The notes under the pieces are model-generated. The model had not been told where the DNA came from, searched no databases, and saw only the letters and a program-made list of their open reading frames with translations. Of a stretch of DNA of 33,703 nucleotides, positions 15,632 to 23,722 are shown piece by piece (the stretch's first letter is position 1; the number at the start of each line of letters is the position of its first letter). The DNA is taken from the NCBI GenBank assembly GCA_016742125.1, contig JACVCM010000006.1, positions 25,001 through 58,703 of the forward strand. The letters run 5' to 3'. Source of the stretch: Sphingomonadaceae bacterium. Its GTDB lineage: Bacteria > Pseudomonadota > Alphaproteobacteria > Sphingomonadales > Sphingomonadaceae. The position numbers were made by a program, and so were the translations under genes.

Positions 15632-17059
15632 ATGAGCTACACCACCGACCTCGGCATTTACATCAACGGCAGTTGGAGGCGTGGCGAAGGGCGCGACGTC
15701 CACGAGGTGGTGAACCCGGCCACCGGCGATGTGCTTGCAGAACTGCCGCTCGCAACTGCTGCCGATCTGGATGAGGCGCTGGACGCGGCAGAACGAGGCT
15801 TTTCCCATTGGCGCACTGTCGACGTGAACGCCCGTGCCGCAACCTTGCACAAGGTAGCGGACCTGATCCGCGAGCGTGCCGAGGCTGTTGCGGTTCTGCT
15901 AACCACCGAACAGGGCAAGCCGCTCGCCGAGGCGCGGACCGAAGTTGCATCCTGCGCCGCGACATTCGACTATTTCGCTGAGGAAGCGAAGCGCAGCTAT
16001 GGCCGTGTACTCGTCCGCCCTACTGGGCAACGCTCGCTTGTTCTTAAGCAGCCCGTCGGCCCGGTCGCTGCGTTCAGTCCCTGGAATTTCCCCGTCAACC
16101 TGATGGTCAAGAAAATGGCGGCTGCACTTTCGGCGGGATGCTCGATCATTGCAAAGCCGCCGGAAGAAACCCCGGCCTCCACCAGCGCCATCATGCAATG
16201 CGTTATCGACGGCGGTGTTCCAGGCAATGTGGCGCAGCTGATCTATGGCGTACCCGACATGGTCAGCCGACACCTGATTGGATCGGCCATCATCCGAAAG
16301 ATCAGTTTCACCGGTTCGGTGCCGGTGGGCAAACATCTGCTCAAACTCGCCGCCGATGGCGTCAAACGCACCACGATGGAGTTGGGTGGTCATGCACCGG
16401 TACTTATCTTTGATGACTGCAACCTCGACAACGCGATCAAGCTGGCCTCCACCACCAAATTCCGAAACGCCGGACAGGTCTGTATTTCGCCCACTCGCTT
16501 CTATGTACAGGAGGGCATATATGACCGCTTTGTCGCCGGATTTGCCCAAGCCACAAAAGCTATTCAGGTAGGCAACGGCCTGGACGCGACAACGGTCATG
16601 GGGCCGCTCGCCAATGATCGACGCCCGCCGGCGATCGAGAAGCTGGTCGCTGACGCAACTGCCAAAGGGGCCAGATTACTAACAGGCGGGGAGCGCGGCG
16701 ATTGCGGGAATTTTTACCTGCCCACGGTTTTGGCAGATGTGCCGATGAGCGCGGATATCATGGAGGACGAACCCTTTGGTCCAGTTGCCCTGATGCGGCC
16801 GTTCAAGACCTTCGATGAGGCCATCGAGCAAGCCAACCGCTTGCCATTCGGTCTTGCTGCCTATGCCTTCACCGAAAATGCACGGCAGGCCAATCTGGTC
16901 GCTGACGCGCTCGAAACGGGCATGGTGGGTCTGAACAGTTTTGCCATATCCTATGTCGACGCGCCTTTTGGCGGCATCAAGGAATCGGGCTTTGGCAGCG
17001 AAGCAGGCGCAGAAGGACTCGATGCCTATTATGTCACCAAGGCGGTGCATCAATATTGA
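15632..17059 (+). CDS. NAD(P)-dependent aldehyde dehydrogenase, succinate-semialdehyde type
   Basis: A 475-residue aldehyde dehydrogenase of normal length. The catalytic cysteine is C284 in FRNAGQVCISPTRF and the general base E250 in TTMELGGHAPVL. AFSPWNFPVNLMVKKMAAAL and ISFTGSVPVGK form the cofactor fold, and EDEPFGPVALM plus GLNSFAISYVDAPFGGIKES are the closing signatures. The GQVCISPTR context and APFGGIKESGFGSE end are most like succinate-semialdehyde dehydrogenases. It follows the permease by about 40 bases, so the pair may import and oxidise an amine or amino acid. The 3' end overlaps crtZ by ten bases. Confidence 0.92.
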   Translation: MSYTTDLGIYINGSWRRGEGRDVHEVVNPATGDVLAELPLATAADLDEALDAAERGFSHWRTVDVNARAATLHKVADLIRERAEAVAVLLTTEQGKPLAEARTEVASCAATFDYFAEEAKRSYGRVLVRPTGQRSLVLKQPVGPVAAFSPWNFPVNLMVKKMAAALSAGCSIIAKPPEETPASTSAIMQCVIDGGVPGNVAQLIYGVPDMVSRHLIGSAIIRKISFTGSVPVGKHLLKLAADGVKRTTMELGGHAPVLIFDDCNLDNAIKLASTTKFRNAGQVCISPTRFYVQEGIYDRFVAGFAQATKAIQVGNGLDATTVMGPLANDRRPPAIEKLVADATAKGARLLTGGERGDCGNFYLPTVLADVPMSADIMEDEPFGPVALMRPFKTFDEAIEQANRLPFGLAAYAFTENARQANLVADALETGMVGLNSFAISYVDAPFGGIKESGFGSEAGAEGLDAYYVTKAVHQY

Positions 17060-17574
17060 GCGAGATTTGCCTCACGAACCACGGCGATACCGGCTTCGCG
17101 CTGTTTCCTTAACTCGGCCTTCAGCTTCGCCGGGTCGCGCGCGAATACGAAGCCGAAGCTGACCCCGCCTTCCTTCCCAATGGTGGCATGGTGCAGCTTG
17201 TGCGCCTGCACCAGCCGCTTGGCATAGCCGCGTTTCGGTACATATTTGAAATAGCGTTGGTGAACGAGGCCGTCGTGCACAACGGTATAGATGATCCCGT
17301 AGAACAGGATACCAAGCCCGATCCAGGTCGCCGGTTCCCAAGCATTGTTGCCGACCACAAGCGGCGAACCCCACATGAACATCGAAATGCTCATGGCCGC
17401 GCCGACAATTCCGTAAAGGTCGTTCATCTCCAGCGCATTGTCATTTGGCTCATGGTGGTCGCGGTGCCACGCCCAGCCCCAGCCGTGCATGATATATTTA
17501 TGGCTCCCCCAAGCGACAAACTCCATCGCGATGACGGTGGCGAGAATCAGAATGAGGATGACCCAAATGCTCAT
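17050..17574 (-). CDS. crtZ: Beta-carotene hydroxylase CrtZ
   Basis: A 174-residue membrane protein of the fatty-acid/sterol hydroxylase superfamily. All four histidine clusters for the di-iron site are present: H25-x4-H30, H37-R-D-H40-H41, H100-x4-H105 and H125-x2-H128-H129. The text AWGSHKYIMHGWGWAWHRDH is diagnostic of CrtZ. It adds hydroxyl groups at C3 and C3' of beta-carotene to give zeaxanthin, which sphingomonads use for yellow pigments. No other crt gene is in the window, so it stands apart from the rest of the pathway. Confidence 0.95.
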   Translation of the reverse strand: MSIWVILILILATVIAMEFVAWGSHKYIMHGWGWAWHRDHHEPNDNALEMNDLYGIVGAAMSISMFMWGSPLVVGNNAWEPATWIGLGILFYGIIYTVVHDGLVHQRYFKYVPKRGYAKRLVQAHKLHHATIGKEGGVSFGFVFARDPAKLKAELRKQREAGIAVVREANLAQY

Positions 17575-17667
17575 CTGGCGGTCATAGGCGCAATTTTGCT
17601 ATCTTTGAAGTGCAAGTGGAGGCGGCTCACTTGATTTCGCTGCAATCGCTTCTATGGCAATTTCATT

Positions 17668-19098
17668 ATGTCTACTCCGCAAACCCTGTACGAAAAAATC
17701 TGGAATGCCCATGTCGTCGAGCGGCGTGATGATGGCACATGCCTCATTTTCATTGACCGGCATCTGGTGCACGAAGTGACCAGTCCGCAGGCGTTTGAGG
17801 GTCTACGCGCCGCGGGGCGGGCGGTGCGGCGGCCCGATCTCACACTCGCGGTGCCCGACCACAACCTGCCGACCACCGCGCGGCTGGATAGTACAGGCAA
17901 GCGAATCCCGATTGCCGACCCGGAAAGCGCGCAACAATTGGCTGCGCTTGAAAAAAACGCGCCCGAATTCGGCATCCGCTATATCGACGCGACCGACGCC
18001 ATGCAGGGCATTGTCCATGTAGTTGGTCCCGAACAGGGATTTTCGCTGCCTGGCACTACCATTGTCTGCGGCGACAGCCACACCGCTTGCCATGGCGGGC
18101 TTGGCGCGCTTGCGTTCGGGATCGGAACGTCCGAAGTCGAGCATGTGCTGGCTACGCAGACTTTGCAGCTCAAGCAATCGAAATCGATGGAGGTCCGCAT
18201 TGAAGGTGAAGTTGGTCCCGGCGTATCGGCAAAGGATATTGTCCTTCACATAACCGGCGTGCTGGGTGCCGCGGGTGGAAGCGGTTATGTCATCGAATAT
18301 ACCGGGTCGGTTATCCGAAACCTGTCCATGGAAGGCCGTCTGACGGTCAGCAACATGGCGATCGAACATGGCGCGCGCGCAGGCCTGATTGCCCCCGACG
18401 ATGTGACGTTTGAGTATCTGAAAGACCGTCCGATGGCTCCTCGGGGAGCAGACTGGGATGCAGCTATGGCCTATTGGCGCAGCCTCCGGACCGATCCGGG
18501 AGCTCTGTATGACAAGGTGGTCGTCATCGATGCCGCCGACATCGCGCCCAGCGTCACATGGGGAACCTCGCCGGAGGATGTTTTGCCCATTACCGGTGTC
18601 GTGCCTTCGCCAGACAGTTTTTCCGACGCTTCCAAACAGGCGGCCGCGCAAAAGTCGCTCGACTATATGGGCCTGACCCCCGGGACAGCCATGACGGATG
18701 TCGAGGTACAGAATATCTTTATCGGCAGTTGCACCAACAGCCGTATCGAAGACCTGCGCGCCGCTGCTGCCGTCCTCAAAGGCCGCAGGAAAGCGGCGAA
18801 CGTAAAATGGGCGATTGTCGTCCCGGGGAGCGGCCTGGTGAAGCGTCAGGCCGAAGCAGAGGGTTTGGACCGCATCTTTATCGAGGCAGGCTTCGAGTGG
18901 CGCGAGCCTGGTTGCTCGGCCTGTCTCGGGATGAACCCGGACAAGGTACCTCCAGGCGAACGCTGCGCATCTACATCGAACCGCAATTTTGTCGGGCGGC
19001 AGGGTCCGGGCGCGCGAACCCATCTGCTCAGCCCCAGCATGGCGGCGGCAGCGGCGGTCACAGGACGGCTGACCGACGTGCGAGAACTGATCGACTGA
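17668..19098 (+). CDS. leuC: 3-isopropylmalate dehydratase large subunit
   Basis: A 476-residue aconitase-family protein. The three cysteines that hold the [4Fe-4S] cluster are C355 (FIGSCTNSRIEDL), C416 and C419 (GCSACLGMNPD). Early motifs VPDHNLPTT and TIVCGDSHTACHGGLGALAF are typical. With LeuD it turns 2-isopropylmalate into 3-isopropylmalate in leucine synthesis. A weak TTGATT-N16-TATGGC promoter lies at 17631-17658, very near the ATG; no strong ribosome binding site is seen. LeuD is encoded 645 bases downstream, after two small genes. Confidence 0.97.
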   Translation: MSTPQTLYEKIWNAHVVERRDDGTCLIFIDRHLVHEVTSPQAFEGLRAAGRAVRRPDLTLAVPDHNLPTTARLDSTGKRIPIADPESAQQLAALEKNAPEFGIRYIDATDAMQGIVHVVGPEQGFSLPGTTIVCGDSHTACHGGLGALAFGIGTSEVEHVLATQTLQLKQSKSMEVRIEGEVGPGVSAKDIVLHITGVLGAAGGSGYVIEYTGSVIRNLSMEGRLTVSNMAIEHGARAGLIAPDDVTFEYLKDRPMAPRGADWDAAMAYWRSLRTDPGALYDKVVVIDAADIAPSVTWGTSPEDVLPITGVVPSPDSFSDASKQAAAQKSLDYMGLTPGTAMTDVEVQNIFIGSCTNSRIEDLRAAAAVLKGRRKAANVKWAIVVPGSGLVKRQAEAEGLDRIFIEAGFEWREPGCSACLGMNPDKVPPGERCASTSNRNFVGRQGPGARTHLLSPSMAAAAAVTGRLTDVRELID

Positions 19099-19180
19099 GT
19101 CCCGTCGCGGAACATCTTGCTTTGGGTATATTGACTCGCATTCAGCCGTGCGGAATGTAAAATTCGGTTGGGAGGCGATG

Positions 19181-19462
19181 ATGGCGAAGCAGCCAGCAAC
19201 GGGAGTGCAAGACGTGGAGCCCATTGACCATCGCGGGGTCGTGGTCGGCTGGACGCATCATGACCTGGGCTATTCGATCGATCTCCGGATTCAGAGCACC
19301 GTGTCACAGGCGGCGCTCGACGAGAACAGGGTGGACAGCCACCATTTCCTGATGACGCATAATCAGGCCCTCTTGCTCGCCAAATTCCTGCTTGACGCCA
19401 CAGGGCAATCACTGCCGGTGCGGCGCAAGGCGCCGCTGTGGCGCCGACTGTTGAACAAATAA
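19181..19462 (+). CDS. Small unknown protein between leuC and leuD
   Basis: A 93-residue protein. I do not recognise its family. It has a region DHRGVVVGWTHHDLGYSIDL followed by the helix SHHFLMTHNQALLLAKFLLD and a basic tail. The start at 19181 is chosen because GGGAGG (19170-19175) is five bases away; ATG 19178 and a longer frame to 19148 are alternatives. No membrane segment or signal is seen. Placement suggests it is expressed with the leucine genes. Confidence 0.65.
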   Translation: MAKQPATGVQDVEPIDHRGVVVGWTHHDLGYSIDLRIQSTVSQAALDENRVDSHHFLMTHNQALLLAKFLLDATGQSLPVRRKAPLWRRLLNK

Positions 19463-19526
19463 GCCATAAGCGCTTTACTTGTCCGGATGGCCAAAGCTAA
19501 GGCTGTCGAGATACAGGACAGGATAT

Positions 19527-19739
19527 ATGACCGAGAAACCCCAAAAGGACAAAAAGGATGCCAAATGGTCGACCGGAGCCAAGGTCGGTGCAGCGGTCGG
19601 ATCGGCGGCACTGATGGCGGCACTGATGTACGCGGGAAGGCGCAGCCTTACCCAGAAAAAGGGGAAACTTGAGCCTTTGTCGCCCGAACCTGAAGTCGAG
19701 CCGATGGACGACAAGCAGCCCAAGATGGATACGGACTGA
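19527..19739 (+). CDS. Small single-span membrane protein
   Basis: About 70 residues: a lysine-rich head, one hydrophobic segment (GAKVGAAVGSAALMAALMYA) and an acidic, proline-rich tail (LEPLSPEPEVEP). It is probably anchored in the membrane by one helix. The AGGACAGGA stretch just before the ATG is a fair ribosome binding site. The family is not recognised. It ends four bases before leuD begins, so co-translation is likely. Confidence 0.6.
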   Translation: MTEKPQKDKKDAKWSTGAKVGAAVGSAALMAALMYAGRRSLTQKKGKLEPLSPEPEVEPMDDKQPKMDTD

Positions 19740-19743
19740 CTGC

Positions 19744-20337
19744 ATGGAGCCGATTAGCAAGGTCGAAGGTCGCGCCTATCCGCTGGGTCTGAAAAATGTC
19801 GATACGGACATCATTATTCCTGCCGAATGGTTGAAGACGATAAGCCGTTCCGGTCTGGGCAAAGGGGCTTTTGAAAGCCTGCGTGCGGTGTCCGGCAATG
19901 TATTCGACGATCCCGAATATGCAGGGGCCCCCATCCTGATTGCCGGTGACAATTTCGGTTGCGGGTCGAGTCGCGAGCACGCCGCCTGGGCGATGGCCGA
20001 TCTCGGAATTCGCGCCGTCATTGCACCCAGCTTTTCCGACATATTCTCTGGAAACGCCTTCAAGAACGGGCTGTTGACGGTAGTCCTTCCGCAAGAAGCT
20101 ATCGACCGGTTGATGCAAGTAGCCCAGACCGACCCTATTAACGTCGATCTGGAAACTCAGACCGTGACCACGCCGTTTCAGGATCGCTTCGCATTCGAGA
20201 TCGACCCATTTCGCAAACATTGTCTTCTGAACGGCGTCGATGAAATCGGGCTGACATTGCAGAGCGGCGAGGCGATTTCAACTTATGAAAATAAGATAGC
20301 AGCGGAAAGACCTTGGCTGGTGCCTAGCCCAACTTAG
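19744..20337 (+). CDS. leuD: 3-isopropylmalate dehydratase small subunit
   Basis: A 197-residue swivel-domain subunit. The motifs NVDTDIIIPAEWL and GDNFGCGSSREHAAWAMADL are diagnostic of LeuD, and APSFSDIFSGNAFKNGLL follows as expected. The ATG at 19744 matches the family start; the frame extends upstream into the preceding gene. It pairs with LeuC. leuB is not in the window. Confidence 0.96.
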   Translation: MEPISKVEGRAYPLGLKNVDTDIIIPAEWLKTISRSGLGKGAFESLRAVSGNVFDDPEYAGAPILIAGDNFGCGSSREHAAWAMADLGIRAVIAPSFSDIFSGNAFKNGLLTVVLPQEAIDRLMQVAQTDPINVDLETQTVTTPFQDRFAFEIDPFRKHCLLNGVDEIGLTLQSGEAISTYENKIAAERPWLVPSPT

Positions 20338-20347
20338 CAAGCTCGTC

Positions 20348-20424
20348 GCTCCTGCATAGGCTGGAGCCCATCTCGCCTGTCGTGCGAGACTGACCGACGG
20401 ATAGGCACCAGCCGTCGCTGGTGC
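20348..20424. repeat. Cluster of three stem-loops (REP-like element)
   Basis: Between leuD and the oxidoreductase gene there are three palindromes in a row: gctcc/ggagc at 20348-20367, tctcgc/gcgaga at 20371-20389, and gcaccagc-cgtc-gctggtgc at 20405-20424 (perfect 8-bp stem). The first resembles the GCTCCTGC...GGAGC dispersed repeat common in alphaproteobacteria. It probably separates the leu transcript from the next gene. Confidence 0.65.
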
Positions 20425-20437
20425 GACGGAGTGGAGA

Positions 20438-21442
20438 ATGAGTGTTATGAGAGCATTGTTATCCGTTCAAACCGGTGGCCCAGAGACCCTCGTCATAGGC
20501 GAACTGCCCGAACCGGTTGCCGGCCCCGGTCAGGTCGTGGTTGCGGTCAAGGCCTGCTCTATCAACTTTCCCGATACGCTCATGATCGTCGATCTCTATC
20601 AGTTCAAGCCGCAGCGTCCCTTTGCACCGGGCGGTGAGATTGCAGGAGTGGTTGAGGCCGTGGGCGAAGGTGTGAGTGGCTTTGCCGTCGGTGACCGGGT
20701 CATAGGTCTATGCGGCAATGGCGGCCTTACCGAAAAAGTGGCGGTTGCAGCGTTCAACTGCTTCAAAATGCCCGATGCCATGTCATTCGATGATGGCGCG
20801 TCGCTTTTGATGACCTATGGCACCTCGATCCACGCGCTGAAGGATCGTGGGCATATGAAACAGGGTGACAGCGTCCTCGTGCTGGGCGGTGCGGGCGGCA
20901 TCGGAATTTCGGCGATTGAGCTTGGCAAAGCTTTTGGCGGGCGCGTCGTCGCAGGCGTTTCGAGCGAAGCCAAGGCAGAGATTGCGCGTGAGGCAGGCGC
21001 TGATGATATCGTCGTCTACCCGCACCAGCCTTTCGACAAGGACCAATCGAAGGCCGTCGCCGAAATCTTCAAGGCTGCGGCCGGCAAAGAGGGCTTCAAC
21101 ATCATCTACGATACGGTCGGCGGCGATTATAGCGAGCCTGCAGTGCGGTCGATTGCGTGGGAGGGTAAATTTCTCGTTGTGGGATTCCCGGCAGGTATAG
21201 CCAAACTGCCGCTCAACCTGACCCTGCTCAAAAGCTGCGACATTTGCGGTGTTTTCTGGGGCGCGTTCGCAGCGCGTGATCCCAAGAAGAACCACGCCAA
21301 TATTGCCGAGCTCTTCGACCTGTATGCCGTCGGCAAGATTCGGCCCCGCATTTCGGAGACATTCGAGCTTGCCGATGCAGGCCAAGCCATTGCGCGTTTG
21401 GGCGACCGGTCAGCGGTCGGCAAGCTGGTGGTGCACATTTAG
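20438..21442 (+). CDS. Zinc-free NADPH:quinone oxidoreductase, MDR family
   Basis: A 334-residue medium-chain dehydrogenase/reductase. The catalytic-domain start has ACSINFPDTLMIVDLYQ and RPFAPGGEIAGVVEAVG, and the nucleotide-binding site is VLVLGGAGGIGISAIELGKA. The zinc-binding cysteines of alcohol dehydrogenases are absent. Members reduce quinones or enones with NADPH. The site ggagtggaga lies just before the ATG. A second ATG at 20447 is possible. Confidence 0.92.
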   Translation: MSVMRALLSVQTGGPETLVIGELPEPVAGPGQVVVAVKACSINFPDTLMIVDLYQFKPQRPFAPGGEIAGVVEAVGEGVSGFAVGDRVIGLCGNGGLTEKVAVAAFNCFKMPDAMSFDDGASLLMTYGTSIHALKDRGHMKQGDSVLVLGGAGGIGISAIELGKAFGGRVVAGVSSEAKAEIAREAGADDIVVYPHQPFDKDQSKAVAEIFKAAAGKEGFNIIYDTVGGDYSEPAVRSIAWEGKFLVVGFPAGIAKLPLNLTLLKSCDICGVFWGAFAARDPKKNHANIAELFDLYAVGKIRPRISETFELADAGQAIARLGDRSAVGKLVVHI

Positions 21443-21500
21443 TGCCCTTGTGAATCCACTCCGCAGCACTTAACTATCCAGCGAACCATTGGGGACGAGC

Positions 21501-21824
21501 ATGACTACCTTTGACGACCGCGAAAACGCCTTTGAAAACAAGTTTGCACATGATGCGAACCTGCATTTCAAGATTACTGCACGCCGCAACAAGCTGGTGG
21601 GGCAGTGGGCCGCGGAAAAGATGGGTCTGACTCCGGAAGAAACCACTGCATACGCCACCTCCGTAGTTCAGGCCGATTTCGAGGAAGCCGGTGACGAAGA
21701 TGTCGTCCGCAAGGTGCTGGGCGACCTGACCTCTGCGGGCATCGACATCGACGATTCGGCTATCCGCGCCGCGCTCGAAGAGAAGATGGTCGAGGCGCGC
21801 CGCCAGTTTATCGAGCAAGCCTGA
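21501..21824 (+). CDS. DUF1476 protein, ATP synthase inhibitor subunit zeta
   Basis: A 107-residue protein starting MTTFDDRENAFENKFAHD, then LHFKITARRNKLVGQWAAEK, the signature of the alphaproteobacterial zeta subunit. In Paracoccus this protein inhibits ATP hydrolysis by the F1 part of ATP synthase. The start at 21501 fits the family; a start four codons earlier is possible. Its stop overlaps the bolA start (TGATG). Confidence 0.93.
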   Translation: MTTFDDRENAFENKFAHDANLHFKITARRNKLVGQWAAEKMGLTPEETTAYATSVVQADFEEAGDEDVVRKVLGDLTSAGIDIDDSAIRAALEEKMVEARRQFIEQA

Positions 21825-22054
21825 TGGCAATGGCGGCGGCTGAAATCGAGGGCATGATAAAAGCCGCATTGCCGGATGCCATGGTGGAGATTACCGACCT
21901 CGCAGGCGATGGCGAACATTATGCCGCACGCGTGGTAAGCGAGAGTTTTCGTGGGCAACCACGCATCAAGCAGCACAAGGCGGTATATGATGCGCTGGGT
22001 GGACGCATGGGCGGTGTGTTGCACGCGCTCCAGCTGACGACCGCAACACCGTGA
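21824..22054 (+). CDS. bolA: BolA family protein
   Basis: A 76-residue BolA domain: a conserved IEGMIKAALPDAMVEITDLA start, the HYAARVVSESFRGQPRIKQH core, and AVYDALGGRMGGVLHALQL. BolA proteins form [2Fe-2S]-bridged complexes with CGFS glutaredoxins; the next gene encodes one, 16 bases away. No cysteine is present, so cluster contact would be through the conserved histidines. Confidence 0.95.
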   Translation: MAMAAAEIEGMIKAALPDAMVEITDLAGDGEHYAARVVSESFRGQPRIKQHKAVYDALGGRMGGVLHALQLTTATP

Positions 22055-22070
22055 TTTTGGAGTACAGATT

Positions 22071-22397
22071 ATGAGCGTGAACGAACGGATCGACGAACTG
22101 GTCAAGAACAATGATGTGGTATTGTTCATGAAGGGCACACCCCTCTTCCCGCAATGCGGTTTTTCGAGCAAGGCGGTTGCGATCCTTGACCATCTGGGCA
22201 TTGCCTATGAGAGCGTGGATGTGTTGCAGGACATGGAAATCCGTGCCGGTATCAAGGACTATAGCGACTGGCCCACCATTCCGCAGCTATATGTAAAAGG
22301 CGAATTTCTCGGCGGTTCCGACATCATGATGGAGATGTATGAGGCCGGTGAATTGCAGGAATTGGTCGATAGTCACGGGCTGGCTAAAGCCGGTTAG
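22071..22397 (+). CDS. grxD: Monothiol glutaredoxin Grx4 (CGFS type)
   Basis: A 108-residue monothiol glutaredoxin with the active site C29-G-F-S32 in LFPQCGFSSKAVAIL, the TP/IPQLYVKGEF cis-proline loop and GGSDIMMEMYEAGEL at the glutathione site. It carries and delivers [2Fe-2S] clusters, with BolA as partner. Its stop overlaps the convergent MFS gene by four bases. Confidence 0.96.
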   Translation: MSVNERIDELVKNNDVVLFMKGTPLFPQCGFSSKAVAILDHLGIAYESVDVLQDMEIRAGIKDYSDWPTIPQLYVKGEFLGGSDIMMEMYEAGELQELVDSHGLAKAG

Positions 22398-23638
22398 GCA
22401 ACCGTAGGGCCAACTTCGCTTCGGCGGATATTCGGCAGCAGCAGATGTAACCAGCCCAGCGCCAACAGATATGACAGGGCGGCAAACACGAATAGTGGCG
22501 TAAAGCCTAATCCAGCCGCCAGAACGGCGCCCGTCACAAGCTGTATCGACGCACCGCCGATATTGCCCATGAATGCACCGAATGCGGTCACCCGCCCGAC
22601 CTTCGAGCGAGGCACAACATCCGTGATCGTCGAGAAGATGGATAGCGAAAACCCCTGATGTCCCGCCATGACCACACCCATCATGATCGCAACCGGCCAG
22701 AATGAATCGAGCGTCAGCACAAAAGGCAAAGGCACCACGATCAGTGCCGAACCTAACATCACTGTCTTACGTACCCGATTGACGCTCCACCCAGCCTCGA
22801 GCAGGCGGGTCGACAGCCAGCCAGCAAAAAGCGCACCTGCGCCCGACCCCAGAAAGGCTATAGCAAGCGGGACGGCAAGTTCGCTCGTAGTCAGGCCATA
22901 TTCCTTTCGGTAAAAATCCGGCAGCCAAAAATTGATCAGCCACCAAGTCGCGTCGGACAATGCCTTGGCGATCACGATCGCCCAAGTCCGCCGTTCCCTC
23001 AAAATGGGACCATATGGCGCACCATCGTCTGAAAAATCGCGAGCAGCATCCTCGGCCTTGTCATCGAAGCGCACGCCGCGCGCAAACCACAACCATAAAG
23101 CGAGCGTTACGAAGCCACCAAGTCCACCAAAAATCAACGCCCCGCGCCAACCCCAGACTGCGGCAATGATCGGAATAAAAAAGGGCATGGAAATGGTGCC
23201 AATGCCCGCAATTGCGGTTCCGACCCCGAATGCAAAGGACCGCTTGTCCGGCGGGAACAGTGTGGCGACCGTTTTGATGGTCAGCGGCGTCTGTACCGCC
23301 TCGGTCGCGCCAAGACCAATCCGCGCTGCCACGACATGCCATCCGGCAATAGCCCAGCCATGCGCCATCGCCGCCAGGCTCCAGGTCGTCACGCCTGCAA
23401 TCATCGAACGTAGGACGCCCAGACGGTCGACGAGCCATCCGGTAAACAGGAATGACAGTGCCGCTGCCACCTGGGTCACGAAGGCGAGGTTGGCAAAATC
23501 GGTATCGCTCCAACCCAGATCGGCCGACATATCCGGCTTCAGTATCGCGATAACCGGCCTGTCCATCGCGTTGAAAATCCCCGCAACGCAAAGCAGGCCG
23601 AACAGGGTCCACCGCAACGCAGGCGTTATAGGCTTCAT
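22394..23638 (-). CDS. MFS transporter
   Basis: About 414 residues and 12 membrane helices. The loop after helix 2 reads GWLVDRLGVLRSM, the MFS signature, and the first helix holds FNAMDRPVIAILKPDMSADL, as in the anion/hexuronate (ExuT-like) branch. It should be a proton-linked carrier for an organic acid; the substrate is unknown. The open frame runs upstream to 23968, but the ATG at 23638 (MKPITPALRW) begins the family-like part, and the longer part overlaps the yeiH gene. Confidence 0.88.
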   Translation of the reverse strand: MKPITPALRWTLFGLLCVAGIFNAMDRPVIAILKPDMSADLGWSDTDFANLAFVTQVAAALSFLFTGWLVDRLGVLRSMIAGVTTWSLAAMAHGWAIAGWHVVAARIGLGATEAVQTPLTIKTVATLFPPDKRSFAFGVGTAIAGIGTISMPFFIPIIAAVWGWRGALIFGGLGGFVTLALWLWFARGVRFDDKAEDAARDFSDDGAPYGPILRERRTWAIVIAKALSDATWWLINFWLPDFYRKEYGLTTSELAVPLAIAFLGSGAGALFAGWLSTRLLEAGWSVNRVRKTVMLGSALIVVPLPFVLTLDSFWPVAIMMGVVMAGHQGFSLSIFSTITDVVPRSKVGRVTAFGAFMGNIGGASIQLVTGAVLAAGLGFTPLFVFAALSYLLALGWLHLLLPNIRRSEVGPTVA

Positions 23639-23722
23639 ATCCGTCTGCCAATGCGCATCAGTGCTTCCCCTTGGGCCCGCTTTATGCTGGAACTCCTCGC
23701 AGACAAGCCTATAGAAGGCCAT

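Noticed and set aside
17631..17658. TTGATT-N16-TATGGC as leuC promoter
   Set aside because: The -10 matches only three of six bases and transcription would start almost at the ATG; not strong enough to list.
17803..19224. Reverse-strand open frame (473 codons) opposite leuC
   Set aside because: leuC is unmistakable on the plus strand and the reverse product has no recognisable motifs.
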